DNA of 64,000 nucleotides, from the NCBI GenBank assembly GCA_941918925.1, contig OW799236.1, positions 79,858,713 through 79,922,712 on the forward strand, given 5' to 3'. Below the pieces are notes generated by a model, which saw only the letters and a program-made list of their open reading frames with translations, had not been told where the DNA came from and did no database searches. Below, in pieces: positions 10,370 through 21,900 of this stretch. The stretch's first letter is position 1. Each line of letters opens with the position of its first letter. The DNA comes from Phyto melanocephala (taxonomy: Eukaryota; Arthropoda; Insecta; Diptera; Rhinophoridae). Both the position numbers and the translations under genes were made by a program.

Positions 10370-11400
10370 AGTGGGCGTTAAAGTAGGCGTGTCAATAAAG
10401 TTTCTGCTAATAAATTCAACTTAGATATTTCAATATAGTCCTTTATTTTCCCAAAAACTTTGTCAATAGAGAAATTACATGAATTTAAGAAAACCCGTTA
10501 TATGAGAGGAAGGCGTTATAGTGGGCGTGTCACCTAAACTTTTTGGCACAACAACTACATTGATTAGAAGGATATATGTAGCAAATTTCCTCATCATACC
10601 TCTAATTTTGTCGGTTTTATGAGCTTTAACATTTCATTAACGGTAGATAACGTGAAAAGTGGGCGTTATAGTAGGCGTGTCAAAGTTATTTTTACGATTG
10701 AGAACATTTTAGATGTTTCAATATAGCTTTTTATTATTCCAAAATCTTTATTAATAGAGAAATTACATGAATTTTAGGTAAAACGTTATATGGGAGGTGG
10801 GCGTAAAAGTGGGCGTGGCACCTTAATTGTTTTGTACAATAATGACACTGCCTAGACGGATATACGTAGCAAATTTGATCATCATACATCTAATTTTGGC
10901 GGTTTATTGAGCTTTGAAGTTTCATTAACGGTAAATAACGTGAAAAGTGGGCGTTATAGTAGGCGTGTCAACGTTATTTCCGCGAATGAGTACAACTTAG
11001 GTGTTTCAATATAGCCCTTTGTTATTCCAAAATCTTTACTAGTTGAGAAATTATATGAATTTAAGGTAAAACGTTATATGGGAGGTGGGCGTAAAAGTGG
11101 GCGTGGCACCTTAATTTTTTGGCGCAATAATGACATTGCCTAGGGGGATATACGTAGCAAATTTGATCATCATACCTCTAATTTTGGCGGTTTTATGAGC
11201 TTTTAAATTTCATTAACGGTAGATAACGTGAAAAGTGGGCGTTATAGTAGGCGTGTCAAAGTTATTTCCGCGAATGAGTACAACTTAGGTGTTTCAATAT
11301 AGCCCTTTGTTATTCCAAAATCTTTACTAGTTGAGAAATTATATGAATTTTAGGTAAAACGTTATATGGGAGGTGGGCGTAAAAGTGGGCGTGGCACATT
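10370..11400. repeat. 288-bp tandem array inside the DINE-1
   Basis: The word GGAGGTGGGCG recurs at 10793, 11081 and 11369, exactly 288 bp apart, with a more diverged unit 289 bp earlier. Each unit carries GTGGGCGTTATAGTAGGCG, CCAAAATCTTTA, AAAACGTTATATGGGAGG and GTGGGCGTGGCACC. The last two full units are nearly identical, suggesting recent duplication. The same array with the same period is in the copy at 43,600-44,050. Confidence 0.9.
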
Positions 11401-12252
11401 GATTTTCCGTTAAAAAAAAGCCTCTCCCCAAAAAGCAAAGTGTGCAAAATTTCAGAGTCGTACATCCAATTTTGTTGCTTTTATGACGTTTTTGTTTTTA
11501 AATATACCGAAAAATACACTGTGCGGTATAAATTTTCGTACATTTTGATCGATAACTTCTTTCCTAATGATTAGATTTAGGTAATTTTTAGTGAGAAATA
11601 TTGTTTTGACTCGAGAAATATATATTTGAAGTTTCATGACTGTCCGTTAATCCGTTTGGACACAATACCATTTTATTCGATGTTCGTAGGACACGGTTTT
11701 TTCGACCTACTCTTGCATTCCGAGCTATAACTCACTTCCTTATATTCCGATATAGCCCATTTTCAATACCAAACAAACCTTGTCTATAAGAAAGATTCTG
11801 GCAAAATTTGAGCCTCCTAGCTTTTTCGGTGCGACCTCTATCGTGCTTTCAACAGACGGACAGACGGACAGACGGACAGACGGACAGACGGACGGACATA
11901 GCTAGATCGTCATCAATTCAAACCCTGATTCAGAATATATATACTTTATGGGGTCTAAAATGGATATTTCGATGTGTTACAAACGGAATGACAAAATGAA
12001 TATACCCCCACCATTTTTTTGGTGGCGGGTATAAAAATTATAAGATTCAATGCTTTGAAAGCGTTGTTTGCTTCATAGACTCTTCATGATGAAATGGTAA
12101 ACCTCACTGATAATATTTTGCATTGCCACATGTCATGAATAATTTTTACTTTAAGCAAGAAAATTGCTAGCATTTTTAAAAACTTATGTGATGGTTGAAA
12201 TCAACTTTTTAAAATTGATATGGCAGTGATTTTAAAAACTCCTTCAGAAAAA

Positions 12253-12854
12253 GGGTACGTTCGTAAAGGCAACAGTTGCACATCACTGCAGCATAGTAAA
12301 AGTAAAACGTTCATTAAAGCAATCTTTGGCAGCACTTTTAAGCGTCAAAAGTTATTTTTTGCAAACAGTTGGCAGTGCTGCCGCAAATTTCTGCAAATAT
12401 GACAACAGTTAAGCTTCTATCGCAATAGTGATTGAGTATACATACAATGGAGAAATAAGTAGCATTAAAAAACAATTAATTCTTTAAATAAAATTCGTTT
12501 ATATTTTTTAGTTTTTTACTATTTTTTATTATTATATTTATATTTTTTTATTTTAGGAATCAACCTTCTTTTAACTTTTAGTTTATTTCTTATAATCAGA
12601 AGTTGTTTCATCTTGTTCCTAATTGTTTTTTTTTTATTATAATTTAAGAAAAAGTGGTCGCTTTTAACATTAACATTTTCAATTTGCTATTACTATTTTG
12701 GATAACATTTTATATTTTTTGCAGGACGTTCAAAAAAGCAAACTCTACGTAGTTGGTAAGCAGCTGCAATGCATCAGCTGATCGCGCATCAGCAACTACA
12801 TTTGGCATTGCTGCCGCAGTGATGCACAAATTTGCAGCATTTACGAACGTACCC
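12253..12854. mobile_element. 602-bp TIR element (MITE), superfamily uncertain
   Basis: The ends are inverted copies of GGGTACGTTCGTAAA, with similarity continuing inwards as GC-rich words (GCAACAGTTGC..., CTGCCGCA). No transposase fragment is present. Target duplication is not clear: only A-runs flank it. The termini look hAT-like, but without an 8-bp duplication this is unproven. A 60-codon open frame at 12220-12402 crosses the left end and is not a gene. Confidence 0.65.
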
Positions 12855-13659
12855 AAACACTGCAAAATTAATTTAAAACTGACTTCGATATAAGCACAGA
12901 CTTATAATTGCCTTATATTTTTCGTTAAATATTATAACGAAATACAATTTTTCGCAGCATCAGTAGAACTTACAGATTCGATAATGGTAGCAGTTAAAAG
13001 AGTTTAAACAGTGTAAGCTTTATCAAAGTTAAAAATCCAAAATGACGCCCAAAACAAATAATATCTAACTCTACGTTGCTGTGAGGTAATTCTTTGGAAT
13101 TCTGATAATGGAATTCTGGTGGTAAAGGATATAGAATAATATAGCAAATTTTTTTGTTTACATTAACTTCGTGATGATAACCAACTGATCTTTAAAATTT
13201 TGATATTTAATTTTCACTTTCCATTAACATTTCAATATCGACGTCTTCGGTCTAACATGATTTAGAAAATTATTACGATAAAAATATCGGATATACCTGC
13301 ATTAAAAAAAAAACAGAAAAAGATGTCAAACGGGTGCAATTTGCACGATCACGGTGGTCATTTCACATCATCCCTACGTTATATGACAATGCCCCAAAAT
13401 TGATCGTACAGAATGCCATATGTTTCATGAGCTGTGTTGCGTAGTGTAGGCCTTTTAAAACCACAAGTCGTTGGTACCCATGTTATCCAATCCAGGTAAA
13501 AATAAATTAATATTCATCGATCTATAGCCCACGACGTTGACGGTGATAGTTTAACCAACATCGTTGTTAAATAAATATGGATCGATGACGCTGGCAGTGT
13601 GACTCTCTCGTTATACTCTGGGAGTTCTTGTCGATTGATGTCGTGCTTAATTCAATAAA
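12855..13659. other. Gene-free stretch, possible LTR remnant at its right end
   Basis: Nothing clear up to about 13,480. From 13,481 (TGTTATCC) to 13,669 (TTTGCA) a TG...CA segment with an AATAAA just before its end lies directly against BEL/Pao coding sequence. It could be a 5' LTR joined to pol by an internal deletion, but there is no second copy to test this. Confidence 0.3.
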
Positions 13660-14004
13660 TTGGTTTGCAGATATAACATTTCTTCACTTGGTCCAAATAG
13701 GCATTTTGCTCTTAGTCAATATTTAAGAAATGAAAAATTATTAATGCGTAAACCAGAATTTAAGGCTCAATATGATGAGGTCCTTAAAGAGTATTTAACT
13801 TTAGGACATATGGAGAAACTCCTAGGTTCTGAAAGTGGTCCCAGTTATTATTTACCTCATCACGGAGTTTTTAAGCCCGAAAGTACAACAACAAAATTGA
13901 GAATAGTTTTTAATGATATCTTAATTGTGCAAGAAGTATGGCCCAGTGATAATTTCAGATTTTTCAGTCATACTGTAGACGTAATGGAGTGCAATTTGCA
14001 TTGA
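13660..14004 (+). pseudogene. BEL/Pao retrotransposon pol fragment
   Basis: The frame contains the region just before the reverse transcriptase core of BEL/Pao polyproteins: NEKLLMRKPEFKAQYDEVLK, then EYLTLGHMEKL, YYLPHHGVFKPES and TTTKLRIVFN. The family normally continues with about a dozen residues before NDIL; here VFN runs straight into DIL, so a short in-frame deletion is likely. Similarity ends near residue 95 and the frame stops at 14004. The first codon is TTG, not a real start. About 115 of the more than 1,500 residues of a pol are left, with no catalytic YVDD-type motif. A dead fragment; the family call is firm, the exact lineage is not. Confidence 0.85.
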
Positions 14005-14534
14005 ATAAAGACTTTTGGATTTTAAAAATATTGGAACCTACAGAGCTGCTTACAAAACTAGCCATCAACAATGATCACATTTTCAATAAAATTGATTGCA
14101 TTAATTGCAAATTGTTGATATCTAGCTGTAAAATTTAAATATTGTCAATAATATGTGGGTTTAATTCTTACACCAATTGGGGATAACAGAAAATTTTTTT
14201 TTCCAAATATGCCATAGCCATTCCTATCCAAGCGGAACGACTTATATTTAGTAGATGTTTCTAATGTTGAATAAACACTTTGCTTCACACATTTAATATT
14301 TCCCGCAGGGCGAATTAATCAAGGTCTACTGGATAATTTCTTATGGTAACATATTGACGATAAGCTAAACATCGAATCATTACTTCAAAGGACCACTTTT
14401 TGGCGTTAAAATGTCGACAATGTGGTCTTTGTATTGTAATCACAGATTAAAATAAATAAATTCTTGTTCTTTGTTCAGTTGCCAATCTAACCATTACTTA
14501 TTCTGCAGATGTAATTTATATAAGCCGAAAGAAA
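14005..14534. other. Gene-free stretch after the BEL/Pao fragment
   Basis: No further reverse transcriptase motif could be followed beyond 14004. AT-rich, no ends recognised. Confidence 0.4.
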
Positions 14535-15530
14535 AAACCGGTAGGAATGCTGCATTTGCCCGTGCCGCATCTGCTAATACACTTCACCATTAAATGCGCA
14601 TAGTGACTTCATTTTAGCACAGCCTAGATTTCAGATTTAACGCCATTTCACATTATTGTTGCCAATGCCATCTTTGATTTTGAATTTTTTAATACACAAT
14701 ATAATTCGCCGTTTTGTTTCAGACTACTCTCGAATTTTACACTTTTATATACAGTAAAGTATTCTACTTATCCAGCCCTGTCATTTGATATCAATATTGA
14801 GGAGCAGCCATTTTATTAATGACGCCATATTGGATTTTAACTCTTTTTACTGTATTCTGTATTTTTTCTTTTTACTGTACTATTTTCTGCCAGTTAAACC
14901 GTTTATGTTGATACCCATATCGAGCCTCTCGTTTGTCTTTGAACTGAAAAAAGTTGAATATTGTTAGTAAATTAAAAAAAGTTGTATTTTTATGCTTATA
15001 TCTCAGTTAATGATTTTCAAGACCATGGCTAGTAATTTATGTTTTAATTGTGTTAAAAATTTGGGTGAGACCTTCAGTGACTAGATATCTTTAAAAATAT
15101 ATATTTTTAGAAAATTATTCTTGCCTATAACTTTGCCGATTACAGACAAAATTGCCCGAATTTATTTACGAAAAGCCCTTAAGGCATATAATTTTTACTA
15201 ACAATAGCAAATGTGTCTATAAATTATGCTAGAAAATAATGTAATTTTTATGGAAAGAATATGAGAAAAAGAGAGGTAGCCGTGTGAAGTTGCTGACATC
15301 ACAAACAGTTATTAGAGAATTATGCTGGATGTCAATAGTGATTCAATCCCGGATGTTTCCAAAAGATGAATACCAAAAACAGATCTGTGAAACGTATGTA
15401 GGCTTCTGAAAGTTGATTTTAACCAACACATGGAGAGCCTTTTATAATTTAATCGACTCCTTAATTCATAAGCTTTTAGAAAATATGTACTTTATGGGCT
15501 TATATACATGTACCTACCTTTGGCATCACA
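14535..15530 (-). mobile_element. Highly decayed DINE-1-like element, subfamily B
   Basis: The 3' end is recognisable as TTGCCCGTGCCGCATCTGC...ACACTTCACCATT (14,545-14,600). The interior has ATTTGATATCAATATTG and a TTTTAACT...TTTTTACTGT block shared with 60,520-60,880. The 5' end is CGACTCCTTAATTCATAAGC...ATGTACTTTATGGG (15,458-15,510), the family's AAGTATATA block in reverse. It pairs best with the copy at 60328-61205, suggesting a distinct old sub-branch. Confidence 0.6.
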
Positions 15531-16877
15531 GGTAAAGGATATAATACTAAAAAAAGGATATAATACATTAAATCTCATGGTGTCTTTTGGCCCACCTACA
15601 CTTATTTGGATATATAAAAGTTACTGCCTATTTTTTTCGCCAGGTTGTACGCCAGCGTGGTAAGTACATACTTCATGTGTTTTTTTATTTTCTCTTAAAC
15701 AAGCTGGACTGTATATTCTCGTCTATACATCGTTTTTTAAAATTGTTTTTCTGTATAAACTGAATTAATAAAAAATATGTTTTTGTACAGCATTTAAGAT
15801 TAAATAAGACTTCGAAGCTTCACTTCCATCAATATTCAATTAACGATAATAACAACAATTTTTTCCTTGTAAAACCAACTAGTTTTAAAATACTCTAACC
15901 ACTTGAAACTGTCCACCAAATAGCAGTTTTCTCTGCTACATTTTATGGTCACCTTTTCTTTAGAACTTTTTTTAATTCGATACTTTTATACATAAACACA
16001 CATACATACATACGTACATACATATGTATGTGTAGTACATTGAAAACTAAATAAGATATATTTGAACGTATTTTTGTATTTCAATTTTCTTGTTCTTTTG
16101 TATTGCCACCTATAGCAGTTGAGGTAAAAAAGAACTATATTTTCACGCTCTAATTCGTTAACAAATGCTGTTAGCAAATATTCACGTACGTATGTGTTGT
16201 TGCTGTTGTGTGTACATGTTTGTGCATGAGGTTTATTTTAATGGTCATCGATAACATTTTACAATAACAAACAATTGCAGCTAATGCATTTTATTCCTCT
16301 ACTTTTACTTCGTTTTCGTATATGAACATACTTTTCTTTCTCTTCTCATTTGACCAAACTGAATATGTACTTTTTTTTGAAGTACATACAAATAAAAGTA
16401 CACACACACACATGTATTCACATACTCGTTCGTATAAATTTATTATGAACTACATACACACTTCATTTACATGATGAACATACTTATGGAGAAAAGTCTA
16501 CACTTTTATACATTTAAATTATTCATGGTGGTGTCTATTTGCATTTGTGCATGAGTTTAATATTTTCCTCCTTTTATGAGTACGGGAATACATGTTTACG
16601 TTAGTATTTTTACATTTAAAAAAACATCAATTGCATTGAGAGGTGATACATAAAAGGTGTGAATTCGAAATATTCCAAGATATCGATCAAGTGGAGAATA
16701 AAATATATGTAAAATCAATTGAAAAAACCGATTTTCTAAGAGTTACAGTTACAGAAAAAATAATTGTTTATAACTTTTTTTGTACAGAAATTTTGCGCCA
16801 ACAATATCTAAGTATTACAAATATCTCATTTAGTATTTATTCCTACTTTCAGTATCTTTATATAAAAGTTAAACTAA
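15531..16877. other. Gene-free stretch with CATA/CACA microsatellites
   Basis: CATACATACATACGTACATA-type repeats lie near 15,995-16,030 and a CACACACACA run near 16,400. Open frames at 15986-16177 (minus) and 16643-16897 (plus) show no recognised motif. Confidence 0.45.
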
Positions 16878-17340
16878 CCATTCCTAACAACATTTAAGCT
16901 ATTTTATGGAAAAAATGACCAAAACGAAGAATCTCATGACTATAAACTTGATTTTGAAGGTTCAAATGAAAATATGTCTTCTGATATTGAGTCCAGCAAT
17001 TCGGTGAATGTATTATCGGAAAACGAACCTATTGTTGATGTACATTTTCCTTCGGCTGGCAGTACGGAAGGCAAAGTTGTATTTTAATTTTTCATTTAAA
17101 AATCTACCAAGGTGATAGACATAGAACAATGAACTCCTGAATGTGGTAAATACCGTGCCATGTGTATACAATTTTGCTTTCCATACTCCCAGCCGAAGGA
17201 TGGATATAGAAAGCACAATAAAAATGCGTGAAGAATATTAGAGATTATGGTCATGAAAAAATGTCATTTGATAAGAAAGAAAAAGACAAATTTCAAAATA
17301 AATTCTATGCTTTCCTAATCCAATTTTCTCTAAGTTGTAA
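16878..17340 (+). other. Two coding-like patches of unknown origin
   Basis: After a stop at 16875-16877 an open frame runs to 17087. Its first ~55 codons are strongly acidic and rich in Ser, Asn and Glu (for example NEESHDYKLDFEGSNENM and SSDIESSNSVNVLSENEP), unlike the Lys/Phe/Tyr/Ile content typical of chance frames here. After a 151-bp inverted-repeat insertion, a second open patch (about 17,230-17,363) reads NIRDYGHEKMSFDKKEKDKF and QNKFYAFLIQFSLSCNI. Together they look like the remains of one gene, host or transposon, interrupted by a MITE. I do not recognise the family. Confidence 0.35.
17049..17199. mobile_element. 151-bp inverted-repeat MITE
   Basis: The left arm CCTTCGGCTGGCAGTACGG, continuing AAGGCAAAGTTGTAT, is matched by the reverse complement of the right end with about 30 of 34 bases identical. 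The centre is unique. No target duplication is obvious. The minus-strand frame at 17013-17216 is produced by this element and is not a gene. Confidence 0.7.
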
Positions 17341-17364
17341 CATAAATAAAAGATTCAAATTATA

Positions 17365-18274
17365 AAGGGTGATTTTTTGGCTAATGTCTTTTTGGCAACA
17401 CTGGTTTAAACAGCTGACGCACGTTTCGTGTTTTTTTTCACTGTCAAACATCTTCAGTTTGGTCTATAATTTAACTATGAATCGTTTTACAAACGTTATT
17501 GAATTTTGTTATCTGTTCTGTTAAAAAAGTTCATCACACCTAAATCCTTCCGCAAAATTTTACACGTTGTTGAGTTACAGAGGTCCAATTGCAGCGTTAA
17601 TAAGCAAAATTGTTGATTTTGGAGTGAAGATCAGCCAGAAGCATTGCAAGAGCTACCAATGCATCCAGAAAAAGTCACAGTTTGGTGCGATTTATGGGCT
17701 GGTGGCATCATTGGATCGTACTTCTTCAAAGATGATGCAAATCGTAACGTAACTGTGAATGGTGAGCGCTACCGTGGGATGATATCCCACTTTTTTTTTG
17801 CCCAAAATGCAAGAGATTGACTTGCATGACATGTGGTTTAACAAGACGGTGCCACATGCCACACAACACGCTTAAAATGGACTTATAGGCGAGTTCGGTG
17901 AACATTTTATTTCACGTTCGGGACCGGTAAATTGGCCGCATAGATCATGCGATTTAACGCCTTTAGACTATTTTTTGTGGGGCTATGTTAAAGCTCATGT
18001 CTATACACACATGCCCGCTTCAATTGACGCATTGGAAGACAACATTGAAGCATTTATTCCTGAGATACCAGACGAAATGTTGGAAAGAGTATGCCAAAAT
18101 TGGACTAAGCGGATGAACCATTTGAGGCGCAGTCACGGTCAACATTTGCATGAAATAATCTTCAAACATTAACTTGTATGGACCGTACTATTGATTCAAA
18201 AAAAGATTTGATGCATTTTTCTGAATTTTATGTGTTTTTTTTATTTTTCCTATAGCTCTTAAAAAATCACGCTT
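17365..18274 (+). mobile_element. Internally deleted Tc1/mariner element with TA target
   Basis: The terminal inverted repeats are AAGGGTGATTTTTTGG on the left and AAGCGTGATTTTTTAA on the right, each flanked by TA (17363-17364 and 18275-18276). At 910 bp it has lost the N-terminal third of its transposase gene but keeps the catalytic domain in pieces (17626-18172). Termini begin AAGGGTG like the shorter derivatives at 9712, 25087 and 44959, so all belong to one broad group. Confidence 0.9.
17626..18172 (+). pseudogene. Tc1/mariner-type transposase, catalytic half, broken
   Basis: The first frame reads PMHPEKVTVWCDLWAGG, IIGSYFFKDD and VTVNGERYRGMISHFFF before a stop near 17,818. The next blocks (DLHDMWF, PHATQHA) are in a shifted frame. 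The last part is open again: FISRSGPVNWPHRSCDLTP, LDYFLWGYVKAHVYTHMP and a C-terminus ending HLHEIIFKH. This is the usual C-terminus of the family, so the 3' end is complete. DDE-type transposases of this group cut and paste DNA at TA; this copy has lost the DNA-binding half and has at least one stop and one shift, so it cannot be active. Confidence 0.85.
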
Positions 18275-18289
18275 TATATGAGTGTACCG

Positions 18290-18420
18290 ATAAATAGTGC
18301 TGATGGTGAATTCGTAGCTGGTTTCGAAAATGCGTTCCACTCAGCTAACAATGTTTTTAGGAAGTTAAAAATAGAAAAATGAATTTAAGTCAGAACAAAA
18401 ATGATTTATAATAAATTTAA
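18290..18420 (+). repeat. Short dispersed repeat, copy 1
   Basis: TTCGAAAATGCGTTCCACTC and the following ~80 AT-rich bases resemble 23,770-23,900 (TTCGAAAATACATTCCACTC). Both are in the same orientation. Element type unknown. Confidence 0.4.
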
Positions 18421-19892
18421 TTAAAATAATCTGTACCAATATATAAACTAATATAATAAAGAGGAAATGTGTGTTTGTATGTTATGAGATTTCCACCAGA
18501 CTACTTATTCAATTTGAAAATATTTTTTATCCAATGCTCTAGGTCTACGGAAAAAATAGTATATTTTTGTTTTATATATTAGAGGTCGGCGTGGTCCTCC
18601 CATACAAATTTAACCCATTTTATGTCATACTTTAAGAACTATATCAGCTATTCCCTTAAAACTTTGTACGAGTAACTTTGATGACAATTTGATTATTAGA
18701 AAAAAAAGTGGTTAGGATCGGCTTAGGAGGCATGGTATACCCCATACAAAAAAAAAATAAATTTGATGTCATATATAGAAAAGAAATTTACAATTTTGAA
18801 GACAATTTTACTATTATAACCAGAAATGCTTACGGTAGGTGCAGAGGTATTGAAGTTGAATGCACATACAAACACACTTGCATGTTTGCATGCATTATAT
18901 GCAAAAAAAGCAAATGTAAAAGTTTTTCATTGTCGCTAATTAATCCTATTTTTATTAATGTTTTTTTATTGAGTAGCGTTTTGATCATTATAACTTTTTA
19001 ACACATAAAAAGCATTGATACCACCGAAGACAGTCGTTCTTTTATATATTTTTCATTTTATATAGCTTCTAGCTAATGTAAAATTTCTTCTTACTGACTG
19101 ATTAATTTATATGATATTTCGTTTATTAAGTTTTCAATCTCTGGAATATTAAAGATCAGTTTCCTAAATATATAAACTCAAATCTTGATAAAATTCTTTT
19201 TCATTTAACATTTTCAAACTATAAAATTATCGCTTTATTTCTTCATTGTAATTGCACCAAAATGTAGTACAAAAGTACCCAATCGTTCAACATCATTGTA
19301 ATTTTCTCTCATAATTGCAGCAGCAAATGTATTAAGGACTTGTTTGTTGCTTTCTACTACATATAAATGTAATTCTTTATTATTTTTTCAAATAGACTAA
19401 AATTTAAAAAAAAATAAAAATACATTAAACTCCTCTTCCACTCTTACAGACGTACATACGTGCTTCAGACTTTAGTACAACGTATTGAGTAGGTTTCTTA
19501 TATTTTTCTTTAATATTTCTTATAGTCGCTACTTATTTAGATGAGTAAAGAAAATCGATTTCTATTTTCAACACATTATTTTAATGGTTGACAGAATGTC
19601 AAATATAAACTTTTTTTGTTTTGTTGCTTTTCTCGTAATATTTTCTATATTTTCAAAGAGAACAACCAATAACAAATAGTGTCCAAGCTAAGAGACGACT
19701 TTGCTACTGATAATGTTGTTTATGTTAAAGTTTATTTATAAACATTTTCTTTTAATTTTCTATATTGAGTGCATCGAAGTTTTGAAAACTAAAATAACAA
19801 ATATTTCTACACCGATAACAACTTTATAAATAAAGGTACATTGTTTGATGATAAAATTTAATTTTTTCCCCCCATTTAGTGGAATAATTTTG
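18421..19892. other. Gene-free stretch; possible decayed Helitron-like repeat at its start
   Basis: Near 18,440-18,500 AATATAATAAAGAGGAAATG is followed by TGTGTTTGTATG, loosely like a Helitron 5' end, and GTCGGCGTGGTCCTCCCATA and a related word recur at 18,590 and 18,715. The rest is AT-rich. No coding signal. Confidence 0.3.
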
Positions 19893-20706
19893 TTTTTATA
19901 CCCTTCACACAGTGAAAGAGGGTATATATAGGTTTGTCATTCCGTGTGAAATTTCTACAATTTTGATTTCCGACCCCATAAAGTATATATTTTCTGAAAG
20001 CTTATGAATAGGGGAGTCGATTAAGCCCTGTCAGTCTGTCCGTCTGTCCGTCTGACCGTCTGTCCGTGTGTATGTTGAAATCAACTTTTTTAAGCTCCCC
20101 GACATCGCTCTGACCCGGGTGAGGTATTAAAATATCAGAAATATTTGGGAGTAGATCGGTATTGAAATTCAGAAACATCGGTACATAAACAACTGAGATA
20201 TGAGTAAAAACCCACCACCACCTCGATTTTTTTTACACAAAAACAACATTACAACAACAACATACATACTTACAAACGTGTATGCTGGTTAGAGAAAACG
20301 TGGCATCGAATCCCAGCTGAGCCAAAAAAAATTTTTTTTTTTTTTTTTTTATATTTTTTTTTTAATTTTTTTTTTTATTTTTTTTTTATTTTTTATTTAA
20401 AATATTATTTATATTTTTATTATTATTTTTTTTTGTTTTATATTTATTATATATATTTTAATTATTTAAAAAAAAAATTTGTTTTTAAATTTTTTTTTTA
20501 ATTTTTTTTTTTATTTTTTTTTTTAACATACATACGTTAATTTTTAATTTTACAATGGGATGTTTTTATATATGTATGTTTTTTATATATGTATGTACGT
20601 TTTTCATATGAAATTAATGGTGATACAAACAATTGTTATTGCATGACTACACGTTGTAAAGGGTATATAAGATTCGGCATGGCCGAATATAGCACTCTTA
20701 CTTGTT
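19893..20706 (+). mobile_element. Complete DINE-1-like element, subfamily B
   Basis: The 5' end is TTTTTATACCCTTCACACAG, with the paired word AGAGGGTATATAT. Then come ACCCCATAAAGTATATAT, a GTCTGTCCGTCTGTCC run, a central T-rich low-complexity tract (about 20,320-20,525) and the 3' end GGGTATATAAGATTCGGC-ATG-GCCGAATATAGC...CTTACTTGTT. The hairpin about 20 nt from the 3' end is the terminal structure expected of Helentron-type elements. No coding capacity. It is the cleanest B copy in the window. Confidence 0.9.
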
Positions 20707-21199
20707 TATTATATTTTTGTTTTGCGCGTAATAAATAAAAACTTTTAACTTTATTTTATATACTCTGTTTTCCAGACATATAAATCTCTTTTATGTTTTT
20801 GTCTGCATATTTAATGGCTGGTATGAGGGAGGAGATAAAGTGAAAAAAAAATTAAACATAAATGAAGCTTAAATTTAATTTTGTATTAAATGCAGTAAGT
20901 TATTCAATGTTACCCTAAATATTTTTTTTTCGAATATTTGTAACAAAATTTGTCGATATGCTATGCTTTGCGCATTGTAATATAAAATAAATAAATTTAA
21001 ATACTCCGAACTCCTTTATAATAATGAATCCCAACACATAGTAGATTCCGTAAAAAAATCAGCAGAAGTTGAAATGGGTTACTGAAAGCGGCCTTTAAAG
21101 AACCAGTTGTAGCAAAAGAGGTTTTAAATTGTCACAAAAGCTGAGAACATAATAAGTATATAACGCAGCAATGGCGCCTATGGCGATGAAAGCTGTGTT
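20707..21199. other. Gene-free stretch
   Basis: AT-rich, nothing recognised. The minus-strand frame at 21095-21277 has no known motif. Confidence 0.4.
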
Positions 21200-21900
21200 A
21201 AGCTTAGTCCAGACAGTATGATAAATCAGCAAATTTGTGCCTGAAAATTTGTTACAAGTACCAACATATCGTATCAACGCAAAATTTTTTCATCAGACGT
21301 ATGATTAACATAATTTGCTAACACTTTTTTACTAATGCCAACAAATGTATGATGACGATTTCAACACATCTTGTAACAGAACATTATTAGTGCTTGATAA
21401 ATTTTCTATGTATGATGACAGATATGTTATTTGTTGAAAAGCGTACGTGAGCTTTTTTTTGTATAGTTATTGATCTTCTTCCTCCAGTTCCTTGTATAAT
21501 TTTACATAAAACCCTTCATCCTCACGCCGTTCTACACATTTCTTTGTCCAAATTCTACGTTTTCTTCCATCATCATCAACAAAAACTAGCACTGTGAAAG
21601 CAATAGCTAGTGATTGACGGCATCTGACATCTCACGACATTTGCTTTTTTATGAATATCAAAAAATTTGATTGCAAAAATTATTTTATACATTTATTAAA
21701 TAAAAAAAGAACTGTCAAACGAATTTGACAAATGTTCATACGACTCAGCATACAATAATTAAACAAAATTCAACATATCGTGTATGCACAAAAATCGTAT
21801 GCTAATTCATATGTTGGAAAATCATTTGTTGACGTATGATGAATTTAAAAAAATTTGGTACTTTCAGCAAATCGTGTAAACGACTGACATATTTAATATG
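21200..21900. mobile_element. Decayed PIF/Harbinger-type element
   Basis: Both ends are rich in loosely inverted words such as CAACATATCGTAT, CATCAGACGTATGAT and their reverse complements (21,255-21,420 and 21,720-21,890). They surround a fragment of a Harbinger-type protein on the minus strand. Exact termini and the 3-bp target duplication could not be fixed by eye. Confidence 0.5.
21467..21631 (-). pseudogene. N-terminal fragment of a HARBI1-like (PIF/Harbinger) transposase
   Basis: The open minus-strand frame reads LAIAFTVLVFVDDDGRKRR, IWTKKCVERREDEGF and YVKLYKELEEEDQ before a TAA at 21467-21469. This fits the start of PIF/Harbinger nucleases, where a hydrophobic stretch is followed by (K/R)RRxWVxxWLxxRxxxGxYxxLxxELxxED. 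The DDE nuclease domain, about 300 residues, is absent, and there is a stop just upstream with no clear initiator. It lies between inverted AT-rich ends, so it is most likely the gene remnant of a deletion-derived element. Confidence 0.6.

Larger units (their letters stand above)
9558..12036 (-). mobile_element. Full-length DINE-1-like element, subfamily A, copy 1
   Basis: The 5' end is at 12036 (inverted TATACCCGCCACC, CCCCATAAAGTATATAT, GTCCGTCC run). The 3' end is at 9558 (ACAAGTAAGAGC and the TTCGGC-TGT-GCCGAA hairpin). At about 2.5 kb it is long for this family because it holds three extras: a five-fold GACGGACA run near 11,855-11,897, a 288-bp tandem array (10,370-11,400) and a nested Tc1/mariner derivative (9712-10316). 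It is non-coding; DINE-1/INE-1 elements are regarded as non-autonomous Helentron relatives. Confidence 0.85.

Noticed and set aside
13481..13669. BEL/Pao LTR
   Set aside because: TG...CA ends and AATAAA are suggestive, but no second LTR or target duplication is present.
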